Source of the DNA: Thraustochytrium sp. TN22 | Taxonomy: Eukaryota; Sar; Bigyra; Thraustochytrida; Thraustochytriidae | Direction: 5' to 3' | DNA: 64,000 nucleotides | Assembly (NCBI GenBank): GCA_013306675.1 | Contig: JABLUY010000106.1 | Coordinates: 54,499 to 118,498, forward strand | Shown: positions 28,701 through 39,300 of the stretch, piece after piece | Layout: each line of letters opens with the position of its first letter | How positions within the stretch are numbered: the stretch's first letter is position 1 | Made by a program: the position numbers and the translations under genes | The notes under the pieces: model-generated | Databases searched by the model: none | What the model saw: the letters and a program-made list of their open reading frames with translations, nothing else | What the model was told of the DNA's origin: nothing

Positions 28701-31001
28701 TGGCAGCACGCAACGCCGCGCAAGCTGCTGCCTTTGCGTGCGACATTGCGTGCGATGTGCGGACCCCTCGAATCTGTCCTTCGAGCTGCTGCCGAGTGGC
28801 CGCGGAGCCCAAGCAAGCAGCCAGGCTCTGGGTTTCGGCCTCCTCATGGCCAACCCGCGGACTAAAATCAATCAACGACGGATGTCTAAAAGAGCCACGG
28901 CTTTGACGGCTGTCCCGCGAGCCGCCGCGGTCTGTCGTCCGTGTCCATCAACGGCCGACAAGATCGCGCGTCCAAGCTGAGGCACTGGCAGCCTGGAATT
29001 CTGGGTCGAATTCGAACCTGATCGAGAGCAAGCGAGGGCAAGAGAGGGCAAGCGAGGGCAAGCGAGGCTCGGTTGACGAGGGTGGAGTGCGTACGGGACC
29101 CCCCCATCAAGTTCATCGAGAAGAATTGAGAACTGTGAGAACTCCAGCTCAGGCGAACATGGTGAACATGGGCGAACATGGGCAGAGCTAGGCCTAGGCA
29201 AGAGCGGGCAAAAGCTGAGCAGGCTGCGCAGCTGGGGTCACGGTAGGCTGCGGCAAGCTAGGCTGGGCTGTGCATACAGGGCTGTGCAGGGCTGTGCATG
29301 CAGGGCAATGCAGGTCTGTGCAGGCACGCATGCGCGGGCGTGCTAAAGGCCTCTTGGGTTTGGAAAAGAGGCCCTCGTCGAGTCCATCGACGCTGAAGAT
29401 GATCTACGGGACTCAACCATGACGCTCCGATCATGGCAGACGCTAAGCTTGGGGCTTGCGAAGCACGCGCGGGATTGGCGTCTCGGTGGCTGCCTGTACA
29501 AGCTCATTGTCCGATTCAGCGCTGTCCGGGTACATCAAGGGATGACGTGCGACAGGGCCCGAGGGCGGAAGATCAACAAGAGCGATGCCTGGATGCCCGA
29601 CGCGTCGGAAGCCTCGTGTGACGTGAAAAGCTCGGGCGACTCCATGGCGACTCCGGGCAAGCGGCAAAATCTCTTCGAGACCTCGCTCGACCACTAAATA
29701 CTCCGCACGCTGCCGAGAAGGCACCCAGTGCCTGACCGCGCAAATCCACGAGCTGCTCCCAGATCAGCTCTGCGCCAATCAAGGCAGGCACCAACATGTA
29801 CCCTGTACGAGATCCTAAGCAGCATCCCCTGCGTGGGCCTCACGACCAACAGTCTGGCATCACGCCGCCCTGCGGCGTCCAGCAGACTCCCAACTCCGCT
29901 CGACCTGGCTATGCAGCTCTCGGCTACATCACAACCCTTTCACCTCGTTCCTCGCCTGGCCGTCTCAGCCTGCGCGGGGGCGGGGCCTTGTTGCGTCTCT
30001 ACGTCCTGTTCACCACTGGTTACCGGGTCAAGGCTGTCAGAGCCTGTGCTCTGCTACGCTGGTGTTGGGAACGACGTCAGCTTGGTCTTGTTGTTTCTAT
30101 GCCAGTTCAACACGAATCGCCCAATGTGATGTCACTCTTCTCAGCACCGCCCTGCTCACGGGGCTCGGCGTCGCAGCCTTTTGCAGACTCTCGTCGTTGG
30201 GTTCCTTGCCTCGCGTGTGGACGCCCGGGGAGAGGATTTGCGTGGCGAACGTCACAGCGCCCACACAATCAGTGTCACCTGGTGTACTCCGAGTCTAAGT
30301 CTTGGAAAGAAATTTGGAATACTCGTCGACCAAGCGCAAGGGGATGCGCTCCCTCATCCGTCTCGAGAACTCGAGCGTCTCAGATGAGCTCAGGTGGAGC
30401 CGCCTGCGTTGCTGTCGTTCGAACGAACAGGGCGTATTGCACGTAAAAGGTTGTCGCCTCGAGAAATATACATGTGAATCGAAAATTTGACGAGCGCGCG
30501 CAAATTCTTGTCAACACGAATGCTCGAAAGATCTTAGCGCTTACTTACTATTAGGTCTCAAGCGAGCTGCTGCTCTTGCGATAACGCCCAAGCGTTCTTT
30601 CCTGGTGCTCTGCGCGTCCTCCACGCGCACGTTCGCTCGGCGGCCCGCTCGAGGCGGTAATCGTCAGAGTGAACAAACCACAGAGGTTCTTCAAGTTGCT
30701 GCTGCTGCAGGCGCACTCGCTCGCACCAGTTCTTTTCTTCAGGTTCAAAGGCTAGCCCGCTGGCTGGAGCAACCTCTGCAACCACGAGCGTCCGCCGTGG
30801 CAAGCTAGTGAAGTGAAGCTGGTGATGGCGCTCCCGGCGCTCCCGGCGCTCTCAGGCTGCGGTAGCGCTGGGTGGCGGGCGCTCGGTGGCGCTCATCACA
30901 GCTTCTTCAGCAAGTTGGCAGCGAAGTTCAACCTCAGCATCATCATCAAAAGCGAAAAGCGTCTCGGGCGCGCGAGAGAGGAGGGGCAGTCGGCGGCGGC
31001 G
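25784..31001. other. About 5.2 kb without a convincing gene
   Basis: Short open frames of 60-260 codons occur on all strands, but none shows a domain, sustained codon bias or homology I recognise. I see GAGTCGAGCC-type repeats (25915-26010), a GAGC run (26305-26330), an ATC run (27649-27666), the palindromes CTTAGGCCTAAG (26776-26787) and CTAGGCCTAG (29188-29197), GAGGGCAAGC repeats (29030-29065), GGGCTGTGCA repeats (29265-29325) and a lower-GC stretch (30040-30560). No tRNA, rRNA or snRNA signature was found by eye. Confidence 0.4.
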
Positions 31002-31748
31002 ATGCTGCGGCGCGCGGCCGCGGGCGCGGCGGTGGCCGGGACGGGGCTGGCGGCGTCGCTGGCCGGCGTGCGCGCGGCAGAGGACGCCGGGCTGCTGCGC
31101 AAGCCGACGCTGAGCGGGCCGCTGCTGCTGGGCGTGGCGTCCGGCTACGTGGCGCTGGGCGCGGGCGCGGCCTTCTTCAGCAACTGCGAGCGCGTGCTGC
31201 TGGAGGAGGGCTTCGTGCGCAGCATGGTGCTGCAGGCGTACGCGCAAAAGACCACCTGGGCGGCCAAGGTCACGGTGCGCGGCGAGGACCTGGAGCCCAT
31301 CGTCAAGAGCATGATGCGCACAGAGCCCTTCTCGCGCCTCGCTGCGCTGCAGCAGAGCTCCAACGCGATGCAGCAGGCCACCTTTGCCATGGCGCGCCAA
31401 TCCGACATTTACGAGGCGCTTCTGCGTGAGGTTTCGCCTTTTGCGCGCAGTGAAAAGGTCGTCGCCGACAGGCTGCGCGACACGCTCGTCGAGGCCGCCG
31501 AGCGATCCGTGCGCCGCAACATCGCCTCGCACCAGAGCTATGCCTTTGGCGGCATGGCCTCCATCATGCTGGTTGCCTCACTCGTCGTTGTAGCGCTCGA
31601 TCGCTCCTTTCCCCAGCCCTACATGCCGCGGCGGGAGAGCCGCCTGGGCGCGCTCCTCGCCGAGAGAAACAGCCGCGTAGCCGCGCGCCTCGCTTCGCAG
31701 GACAGCTCTGCTGCCGCTCAGCAGCCTCAAGAACAAGCAGCGCAATAG
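31002..31748 (+). CDS. Hypothetical small protein with two transmembrane helices
   Basis: This encodes 248 residues from the ATG at 31002, preceded by a GCGGCGGCG leader. The N-terminus (M-L-R-R-A-A-A-G-A-A) is Arg/Ala-rich and could be a mitochondrial targeting or signal sequence. A hydrophobic helix lies at about residues 38-60 and a second at about 185-204. Between them is a charged, helical region with many Gln, Met and Arg, plausibly a soluble loop facing one side. The tail is Ala/Gln-rich. I do not recognise the family. A 63-codon upstream extension of the frame lacks similarity and is left out. It converges with the coiled-coil gene 68 bp downstream. Confidence 0.65.
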   Translation: MLRRAAAGAAVAGTGLAASLAGVRAAEDAGLLRKPTLSGPLLLGVASGYVALGAGAAFFSNCERVLLEEGFVRSMVLQAYAQKTTWAAKVTVRGEDLEPIVKSMMRTEPFSRLAALQQSSNAMQQATFAMARQSDIYEALLREVSPFARSEKVVADRLRDTLVEAAERSVRRNIASHQSYAFGGMASIMLVASLVVVALDRSFPQPYMPRRESRLGALLAERNSRVAARLASQDSSAAAQQPQEQAAQ

Positions 31749-31816
31749 TGAGGAAGCGATCGCCATGTGTACATAACTATCATTGATGCTGGTTTTTGTT
31801 GTTTTGCGTCCCCTAT

Positions 31817-32454
31817 TCATCGTCTCCGGCTTTGGTAAAAGGTGGAAGACGGCTCCACGCCAAAGCCACGCTCGGCGCGCAGCTGATTGGACGCCTGCCG
31901 CTTCTGCAGGCGCGAGTTCGAGAGCATGCCGGACACGGCCGTGGAGCGCGTAGCGCTCATGAGCTCCAGCATGGTGCGCTCGGCCAGCTCCAACTGTGCC
32001 TTGACTCGCGTCATGGTCTTCTCCCGGTCATCCAGCCGCGCGCACAGTGGCACGTACAGCTTGTTGATACGCTCCAGCTCCTTGTCGATCCATGCGATAC
32101 TCTGTGTGTCCTTGTCCATCGACTCGCCGCACAGCTTGCGCCGCAGCTTTAGGCCGCCCACCATCTTGTCGAGCGCCTCAATCTGTGCATGCATGATCGC
32201 CATCACCACCAAGTCCTCGCATGAGTGAGCGCACGAGCGAGCGAGTCAGCGGAGCGTCAGTCAGTCAGGCAATCGAGCCTAGAACACGTAAAGCCCAGCG
32301 CTCGGCGCTCCTGCCCAACCTGTACCAAACCCATGCCGCAACTTACGCGCCGCTTCGCATGTTCAGGCCCATTGCTCGCGTTCTTGATGCGCTCCAAGAG
32401 CTCTCGCTTCGTCTCATCCAGCTCCTCCACGCTCGCCTCGCTCGCCGTGTCCAT
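31817..32454 (-). CDS. Two-exon small coiled-coil protein
   Basis: Exon 1 is 32347-32454 and exon 2 is 31817-32215, joined in phase 0 to give 168 residues. Exon 1 opens M-D-T-A-S-E-A-S-V-E-E-L and runs to A-K-R-R; exon 2 continues D-L-V-V-M-A-I-M-H. The spliced product is almost all helical with heptad-like spacing (I-E-A-L-D-K-M, I-D-K-E-L-E-R-I-N-K-L, V-K-A-Q-L-E-L-A-E-R-T-M) and a basic C-terminus ending in R-R-R. It is probably a short coiled-coil adaptor, for example cytoskeletal or ciliary, but no family is recognised. The intron has clean GTAAGT/AG borders, and neither exon alone makes a sensible protein, which supports the model. Confidence 0.7.
32216..32346 (-). other. Spliceosomal intron (131 bp) in coiled-coil gene
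   Basis: On the minus strand the donor is CGC|GTAAGT and the acceptor GCGAG|GAC. Repeated CTGAC branch-site candidates lie about 30-45 nt before the acceptor. Phase 0. Confidence 0.75.
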
Positions 32455-33090
32455 CGCTGCTGTCGCAGCTGTGACTAAGATCCGCAACAAGGATGCCGGA
32501 ATGGATGTCACCGCCGTCGGCCGTCGTGACCGCCCGCCCGTCGTCCACGCTCGCTCGCTCGCTCGCTTGCTCGCTTGCTCAGGCACGAAAAGATTTGGAG
32601 CAGAGCCGTTCACCGGCTGACTCGCCGGAGGCGCCGGGTGTCACTCTCTGCGACTGCTGGTCTCTTTCGAGTCATGCACACATTCCTCAGCCCGGTGATC
32701 CGCTCAAGACCCGCTTCAAGTTCACCGTTGGGACGAGGACACGGCACTGGCACTCGAGCTTGCCCTTTTCTTCGAGCGGCGTGATTTGGGTCAGGCAGCG
32801 TGGCCGCTGCGGACGGGTCGACCAAATTGGAGGCCTGCAGCGGCGGCGAGAACTTGGTTTTCAACGGATGAATTAGTGAGCACCTCACAGCTAGCTAGCT
32901 TAGAGCTAGCTGGCGCAGCACAGCGCGGCACGGCGCAACGCAGGTCGCCGTGACGGGCAGCAGGAGAGCTTGCCTTAGTCTTGCTTCGGCGCGTCAGTGC
33001 GTGCGTCAAGTGGCGGCATCGAGCCGTGGCGCGTCGCTCGCGTCGCGTCGCGTCGCGTCGCGTTGCGTCGCGCTGGCGGCGCGGCGCGCG
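32455..33090. promoter_or_regulatory. Divergent region between coiled-coil and VTT-like genes
   Basis: This 636-bp region has a GCTC/GCTT run (32545-32580), a CTAGCTAG-rich palindromic stretch (32889-32912) and GCGTC repeats (33030-33065). No gene is supported; it probably holds both promoters. Confidence 0.35.
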
Positions 33091-35889
33091 ATGTCGATTA
33101 TGAGCTCGCAAGAGTCAGGGCCAGTCGGCGAGGAGGGAGAGACGATTGAAGCGAGGTGCAAAGTGGCAGAGCCGACGCCAGAGCCCATGCTGCAAAAGCT
33201 CGCGATGGCCGGAGTCGTTGTCGTCTTCTCAGTCGCCCTGAGCTTCTCGCAGGTCACACTCGCATCAATGCTACCATGGGCCGTCGCCAGCGAGGTCGTG
33301 AAGGTCGGTGAGGAGTATGCAGACCGCGTGCCGACAACCTTGCTAGGCAGCGCGGTGATCGGCCTCATCTTCCTCGCACACGTGCTAGACGTGCGATACT
33401 GGAGCAGTCCAGTCGGACGGCGGGCGAGGCGAATGATTTATGTTCTCGTCATCCTTCTGGCACTCAGCGTCATCATCACGCTCGCCAAGGTTCTGAGTGC
33501 ATCCGCCATCCTCACGGTGATTCTAACGCACGAAGTAGTGGGCAGCACACTTCTCTGGTCGGTCTGCCGCGCTCTTGGGCAGCCCCACCTTATGGCCCGA
33601 GAGAATGGTCGCTGCAAGGTGCTCACGGCGGCTCTACTCTTCGCTGCGGAAATGTTCTTCCTCCTGTCGGTCGGCTCCGAGGCGGCGAACTGCGCCACGT
33701 CGACGTACTGGTCCAATGCGCTGACGCGCGAGTGGGCTTACGCAGGGGCCGCGTGTCCCTTCGAGGTGGAGCTGACCTCCGTTGCAGGCGAGCTCACGCT
33801 GTACACGTGCACCTTTGATAGCACGGCCTGTGCGGTGGCGGGCGTCGAGTACAATATGAGCGCCCTCACGGAGCCAGCGATGAGGTTCAATGCGAGCGGC
33901 GAATGCGAGATGCGCGTGAACAACGCGCTTACTCGGATCGCTCTCGACCACGACAACGCGGTCGCCTTCTCATCGCCAGACACTGTCCAGCTGCAGACCA
34001 GGCTGGAGTATACCCAGGTTCGTGCGCGATTCCATGGCTGCACGCGCGCGTTCTTGCTCTGGGTTGGTCCGCTCGCGCTTGCGCTCAACTCCGCATGGAT
34101 TGGCGCCGGCGTGCTCTTCATTATCGCCCCAACCGCCGGCCACGGCCGCAAAAAGGAGGCTCGCCGCAGGGTGCTCACGCAGTCAACCCTGGTACTCGTG
34201 CTGCTCTTGTGGACTGGCGCCAGCATTGGTGGTGCAGACATGAACCTCGCAAACCTGGTCGTCTCAGCCGCTGCCTTGGGCCTCATCGTGCTCTTCATGG
34301 GCTACCTCTTCGTGCACGGCATTGGGTCGCTGCGCGGGACCATCAGTGAGAACAAGTTGATGCAGCGTCTCGCCTCCTTTTTTGTCTCCGACTGGGGGCT
34401 GGCCTTCATCTACCTGTGCCTCTCGCCGCTCATGGTTGTGTATTTGTGCATGAGCGCGCCGTGCCAGCTCATGCGACGCGCCAACCCGTTCGGCTGCAAC
34501 AAGAAGGTAGAGCCGGCCTTCCGACGGCGCGCCTTCACCAAGGGCGTCATCCTGCGGATTGAAGCGGCGCGCAAGCAGAACTGGACCTCCATTTTCTCAA
34601 AAATCGTCACGCTGGGGCTCCTCTTCATGAGCCTAAACGTCATTGTGGCCAAGTTCACCTCGGTCGGCATGAGCGCGCTCAATGCGTGGATTGGCGATCA
34701 GGGCTTCAGCATGCTGCAAGTCACGCTCATCTTCTACGCCGTGGGCATCTTTGCATTTTTGAACCCCTTTATCCCGGGCCCTCCTATCTATGTCTCGGGC
34801 GGCATTGTCCTTGTTCAGGGCACTCGCGAGCGCTTCGCAGACATGGCTGGTGGCGACACTGAGGCTGGATTCTGGCTGGGCGTGGCGTACACGACTGCAA
34901 TTTGCATGTTCCTCAAGCTGTGCGCCATTGCAATCCAGCAAAAGGTCTTCGGCGAGCGCCTGGGCCGCTTCATTTGGATTCGCAGATTCATCGGCGTGAA
35001 CAGCGTCGCGTGCCGCGCCATCAAGCTCATCCTACAGGACCGTGGCATGTCGCTGCGCAAGGTCTTGATTCTCTGTGGCGGGCCGGATTGGCCAACCTCG
35101 GTCACGACCGGTATCCTCGGACTTCCATTGCTCTCGATGCTCATGGGCTCGCTCCCGATCGTCTTCCTTATTTTGCCCTCGGTTCTCGCCGGCGCATTTC
35201 TGCTGCGGACACAAGAGAACTCGCTGTGGAGCTCCGTCAGTCTGCTCGCTCTTGCGTTCAGCGTCTTGGTGCAGTCCGGCAGTATGTTCGGCGCCATGCA
35301 CGTCATCACCAAGGTGGCCATGGAGCGCGAACACGAGCTGCTTGCCATGCCCGCCGACGAGGAAGTCCTCGAATACACGAGAAGGTCGGCGTGCAGGCGC
35401 AACCTCCTCGCCCATGCCAAGGACTGGCAGCGCAACGGCTTCCCCTTTGTCGCGCGCATCCTTCTCGCTGTGGCAGCGCTGAGCATGATATTGTCCTTTG
35501 ACCTCGCCGTCGGCCTCGGCTCATACTGCTTCGAAAGCTTCAGCGTCTCGGACTCAATCGACGAGAAGCTCGGGGGCGACCCCTTGGCCCTCGTCCTCTG
35601 GCCCTTTGGCCACCTTTGCCTTCTGCTCCTCGCCATCTCGGTGACCTCGTTGATGCTCAGCAACTTTGTGCTCCGCATTGCGGCGCGCCAGATCGCCAAG
35701 GTCATCCCGCTCGAGCAGTTTCAAGACGGCGCGCAAGCGATTGACATTGAGAAGTCGCGCAAGACTGCCTTTGAGGAGGCCGACGCAAGTGCTGAGATGG
35801 CTCCGTTGGTCAAGGCCGAGATGGAGGATGATGGGGCAATGGAGCAACTTCACGAGCTTCGACGCGAGACATTGGCGCACGACTCATGA
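33091..35889 (+). CDS. Large polytopic membrane protein with VTT/SNARE-associated-like core
   Basis: This encodes 932 residues from the ATG at 33091. About 14-16 hydrophobic segments run through the protein, with a roughly 140-residue extracytosolic-type loop carrying paired Cys and N-x-S/T sites (about residues 195-330). Near residues 553-640 the pattern F-L-N-P-F-I-P-G-P-P-I-Y-V-S-G-G, then F-W-L-G-V and K-V-F-G-E-R-L-G-R, resembles the VTT (DedA/SNARE-associated) re-entrant fold of lipid scramblase-related proteins. It is followed by the strikingly conserved-looking G-G-P-D-W-P-T-S. The tail is acidic and soluble. Related large VTT-like proteins are, as far as I recall, mostly found in protists. 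A role in lipid handling at internal membranes is only an inference. It converges with SF3B3. Confidence 0.6.
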   Translation: MSIMSSQESGPVGEEGETIEARCKVAEPTPEPMLQKLAMAGVVVVFSVALSFSQVTLASMLPWAVASEVVKVGEEYADRVPTTLLGSAVIGLIFLAHVLDVRYWSSPVGRRARRMIYVLVILLALSVIITLAKVLSASAILTVILTHEVVGSTLLWSVCRALGQPHLMARENGRCKVLTAALLFAAEMFFLLSVGSEAANCATSTYWSNALTREWAYAGAACPFEVELTSVAGELTLYTCTFDSTACAVAGVEYNMSALTEPAMRFNASGECEMRVNNALTRIALDHDNAVAFSSPDTVQLQTRLEYTQVRARFHGCTRAFLLWVGPLALALNSAWIGAGVLFIIAPTAGHGRKKEARRRVLTQSTLVLVLLLWTGASIGGADMNLANLVVSAAALGLIVLFMGYLFVHGIGSLRGTISENKLMQRLASFFVSDWGLAFIYLCLSPLMVVYLCMSAPCQLMRRANPFGCNKKVEPAFRRRAFTKGVILRIEAARKQNWTSIFSKIVTLGLLFMSLNVIVAKFTSVGMSALNAWIGDQGFSMLQVTLIFYAVGIFAFLNPFIPGPPIYVSGGIVLVQGTRERFADMAGGDTEAGFWLGVAYTTAICMFLKLCAIAIQQKVFGERLGRFIWIRRFIGVNSVACRAIKLILQDRGMSLRKVLILCGGPDWPTSVTTGILGLPLLSMLMGSLPIVFLILPSVLAGAFLLRTQENSLWSSVSLLALAFSVLVQSGSMFGAMHVITKVAMEREHELLAMPADEEVLEYTRRSACRRNLLAHAKDWQRNGFPFVARILLAVAALSMILSFDLAVGLGSYCFESFSVSDSIDEKLGGDPLALVLWPFGHLCLLLLAISVTSLMLSNFVLRIAARQIAKVIPLEQFQDGAQAIDIEKSRKTAFEEADASAEMAPLVKAEMEDDGAMEQLHELRRETLAHDS

Positions 35890-36338
35890 TCAATGGCGCG
35901 AGCTCTGCTTTCGTATTGAAAACTTTTATAAAACCTTACTACCACGGTAGTTGTCATGCAATGAAGGTTTGTAGAAGATTCGGTTGCGGCCCACATTGAG
36001 CACGCCTCAGGCTCCGCTGGCGGTGGTAGCGGCGGCAAACGTGTCGAAGAGGACAAGAGCCGCGGCGGCGCGGCGGCGGCAAACGAGTCGAAGAGGACAA
36101 GAGCCGCGGCGGCAAACGCATCAAGGGAGCAAGGACCACTGCACGTCAACCAAATGTGCGAAACCTCATCTCACTCTTTCTTGGTCATGATTCTCTCTCG
36201 CGGCCTCGCACGGCACGTGAACAACCGTCCAAGTCGCGCATCTCATAACCATGTGTGCAAACGTGCGCTTCGCCGGGCTTCCTGCACCACAGTGAGCCAT
36301 TTCCTTTTTTCTTTCTCTCTTCCGCTGGACCCTAAAAA
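35890..36338. other. Convergent spacer with a three-copy 33-44-bp repeat
   Basis: No gene is seen. Copies of CGGCAAACG(T/A)GTCGAAGAGG begin at 36033 and 36077, and a truncated copy at 36110. The spacer separates the stop codons of the VTT-like gene and SF3B3. Confidence 0.6.
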
Positions 36339-39300
36339 CTAAAGCACGACGGAGCGCATGTCCTCGAGACGCTTAATGACCTCTGCGGGCGTCCGCTCGA
36401 GCTCCTTGGCAATAGCGTCCTGCTTGTCAGCTGGGAGGTGGACAAACTGCTCACAGAGCATGCCGTCGATGACACCCTTGACGGGCGAAAAGCAGGAGCG
36501 AAAGGCGAGGTGGTCGCGGCCCACGAGACAGAGGTCGTCCAACGACCGTAGGTGCATCTCGAGGAGCGAGAAGAACTCGACGTCGCCCTTGGTTGCAAAA
36601 GGCACGAGGCAGCCAACCGAGCCCATGGTCGTGGAGAAGAGGAGCGCCTCGGGCCTACCCTTGACGATGGAGGCCTTGCGCAGGCCGGTGACGAGCTCGC
36701 CGAGGTAAAAGGTGGCGAGCGCGTCGAGTTTGTTGGGCGCGCCGCCGCTACTGCGCGTCTGGTCCCAGAGGTTGGCGGTGCGCATGGTGCCGAGGTCGCT
36801 GGTGTCCAGATCAGCTGGCACGCGCAGGACGAAGACGTTGCCAAGCTTGTCAGAGCCGGCGACGGTGTCATGGTCGAGGACCTCCGAGGCCACCGAGAGG
36901 CGTGGCACGACGTCGTCGGCGAGGGCGGCGAGCGTGAGCTCGGCCGCGGTGAAACGCAGTACGGTGCAGCTGGCAGCGGCGTCGCTGGCGAAGATGCGGT
37001 CATTGTGCGCCCGCAGCGCGCAAATAGAAGCCTGGCCGCAGCGCAACTCTGTCTTGCGGAGCAACTTGCGCGAACCGACGCTGTAGATGCGGACCAAGGC
37101 GCCGATGCCGACAGCGACAAAGTCGCCGGCCAAGGCGCAGACGGCGCGCGGCATGCCCTGGCCCTCCACCTCGGTGACGTGCATGAGCTCAAGCTTGAGC
37201 AGGTTGGGCGCGCCGGAGGAGACGAACTTGTATGCGCGCAGGCGCGCCTGGCGGTGGCGCTGTGGGTGCAGCTCGAGGCCGATGACGGTGGTCACCACGA
37301 GCACATCGCCAACGACAGCGCAGGCGAGCGCGAGCTCGTCCGCATCGAGCACGACGACCGAGGATGCGCCCGTGGCCGGGTTGAGCACGCGCACAAGGCT
37401 GGCCCAGCGGCCATTGTTTCCCTTGCCGGCCTTGGGCAGGCCCGTCTGCTGAACGGTGACAGCCTTGGCGGCGCGCAGCTCCTCCTCGTCATCGTCCTCG
37501 TCGTCCTCGTCGTTCTCGTCGTCGCCTTCCTCCATGGCATGCGCGCCATTGGCTTCTGGCGGATCGCTGGCGCCGTTGGCGGCGGCGCGCTTGGCAGGCG
37601 GCGCAGTGCCGTCGTCGGCGCGCGGCTGAACGTTGTGGTCGCCCTCGAGCGTGACGAGATTGTTGCGGTGGCGCAGCAGCGCACGCGGCGTGTAGCGCAG
37701 CGGGACGGTCTTGGCATTAAAGTCCGAGGCGAGGTCCTCGACCGCCAGAATGCGCAGCGACTCGCCGGCGACGGCCACGAAGCCGTCGCAGAGATCGCTC
37801 TGAAAGTTGCTGGCGTGTGTGAGCTGACTGTAGGAGAGCGGCACGAGCTTGGCCTGGCCATGGTGCGCAAAGGCGAGCGCCGGGCGCGAGGACAGCGCGA
37901 GCATGCCGGTCTGGCGGCGGCCCGCGTCGATGTCCGCCGCGACGCCCGTGTCGAGCGGCAGCTGCACGGGGAAACAGCGCACTGGCATGGTCCCGAGCAC
38001 GTTGGTGCGCGAGTCGGCAAAGGCACCCGTGGCCTCGTTCAGCACGGTTCGCACAAGGACGCCGGAGCGCAGGCCGATGGCGAGCGTGAGCCCGGCGTGC
38101 TCCAGGTGCACGAGGCAGATGGAGCTGGGCTGGTCCTGCAGCTGCTGCACGGACAGCGACTTGAGCGGGGCGTCCGGACGAAGGTCGCGCAGGGAGAGCA
38201 GCTCGACGCTGTTGGAAAAGGTGCCGACGCAGAGAAAGGCGGAGCGTGCACGGCCGGGCGGCGGGGTGCCGATCTCCAGGCACTTGACGTCCTCGCGCAC
38301 GTCGTGTACGGTGGCCTGCGCAAAGGCGCCTGCCTCATTGAGCTCAAAGTAGTGAATGCGACCGCCCTCAAGCGCCACGGCGAGCTGGCGGTCGTTCATT
38401 GCGGCACAGTCGACGCGCTTGCCGGCGGGCGCGGCGAAGACGGTCTCGGTGCGGCCCTCGCGCGCCACGTGCACGCCGTCCGAGCAGACCTGCACAATGC
38501 CGCCGCCCGCGCTGCGGCGCACGGCGAGCGTCTGCTTGTTAGTGATGAGGCCGGTCCCGGTGGCCTCCTGCACGGTCTCGCCGACGCCAAGCACGAGCGT
38601 GACGTTGGCGAAGCTGACGACGATCAGCTTGTCGCCCTGCGCGGCGTCCTCGGCGCGCACGGTCCAGACGGCGCTCGGATTGCCCGGCAGCGGCGAAGCC
38701 GCCATCTCCGTCACCTCAAGGCCGTACCGCAGCACGCGCAGCGAGGAGCGGCTGCCCCGACCGCAGGCGAGGAGAATCTGCTGCCGGTCCTCACCAAACA
38801 TCTCCTCGACCTGCATCGCCGTGCAGGGCGCGAGCGAGTCGAGGGCGTCCGCAAAGTGCAGGTTGCGGTGTGGGTGCGCCGCGAAGGTGACCGAGTCGGC
38901 CGTAGCCGTGGCGGCCGCGCCGTCCGCCAGCTCCGGGCTGACACGTGCCGCGCGTACGAGCGCGGTCTCGTCCTCGGCGCCCAGCTTGCGGTCCAGCTTG
39001 TAGAGCTTGTGGCCGCCGCACTCGGAGGCGAGAAAGAGAAAGCCGCGCTTGGTCAGGCAGAGCGAGCGCGCCACGGGCACGGTGTCAAAGTACTTGACTG
39101 AGAAACCCTTGAGCGTCTGTCGGTCCTCGCTCAGGTCCAGGTCCAGGCGGTAGAGGTCGCCGTACTCGTTCTGCAACAAGAAGAACAGAATGACGCGGTC
39201 CTTGAGCTTGCGGTGCGTGAGCACGTGCGCCACGATGAGCACGCCGCGGTCCACCGGCACGTCGTCGCGCCGCGGGAGCGCGACGCGCAAGAATCCCTCC

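Noticed and set aside
36552-39101. 849-codon plus-strand open frame opposite SF3B3
   Set aside because: No domain; it is an antisense shadow of a GC-rich gene that is collinear with SF3B3 throughout.
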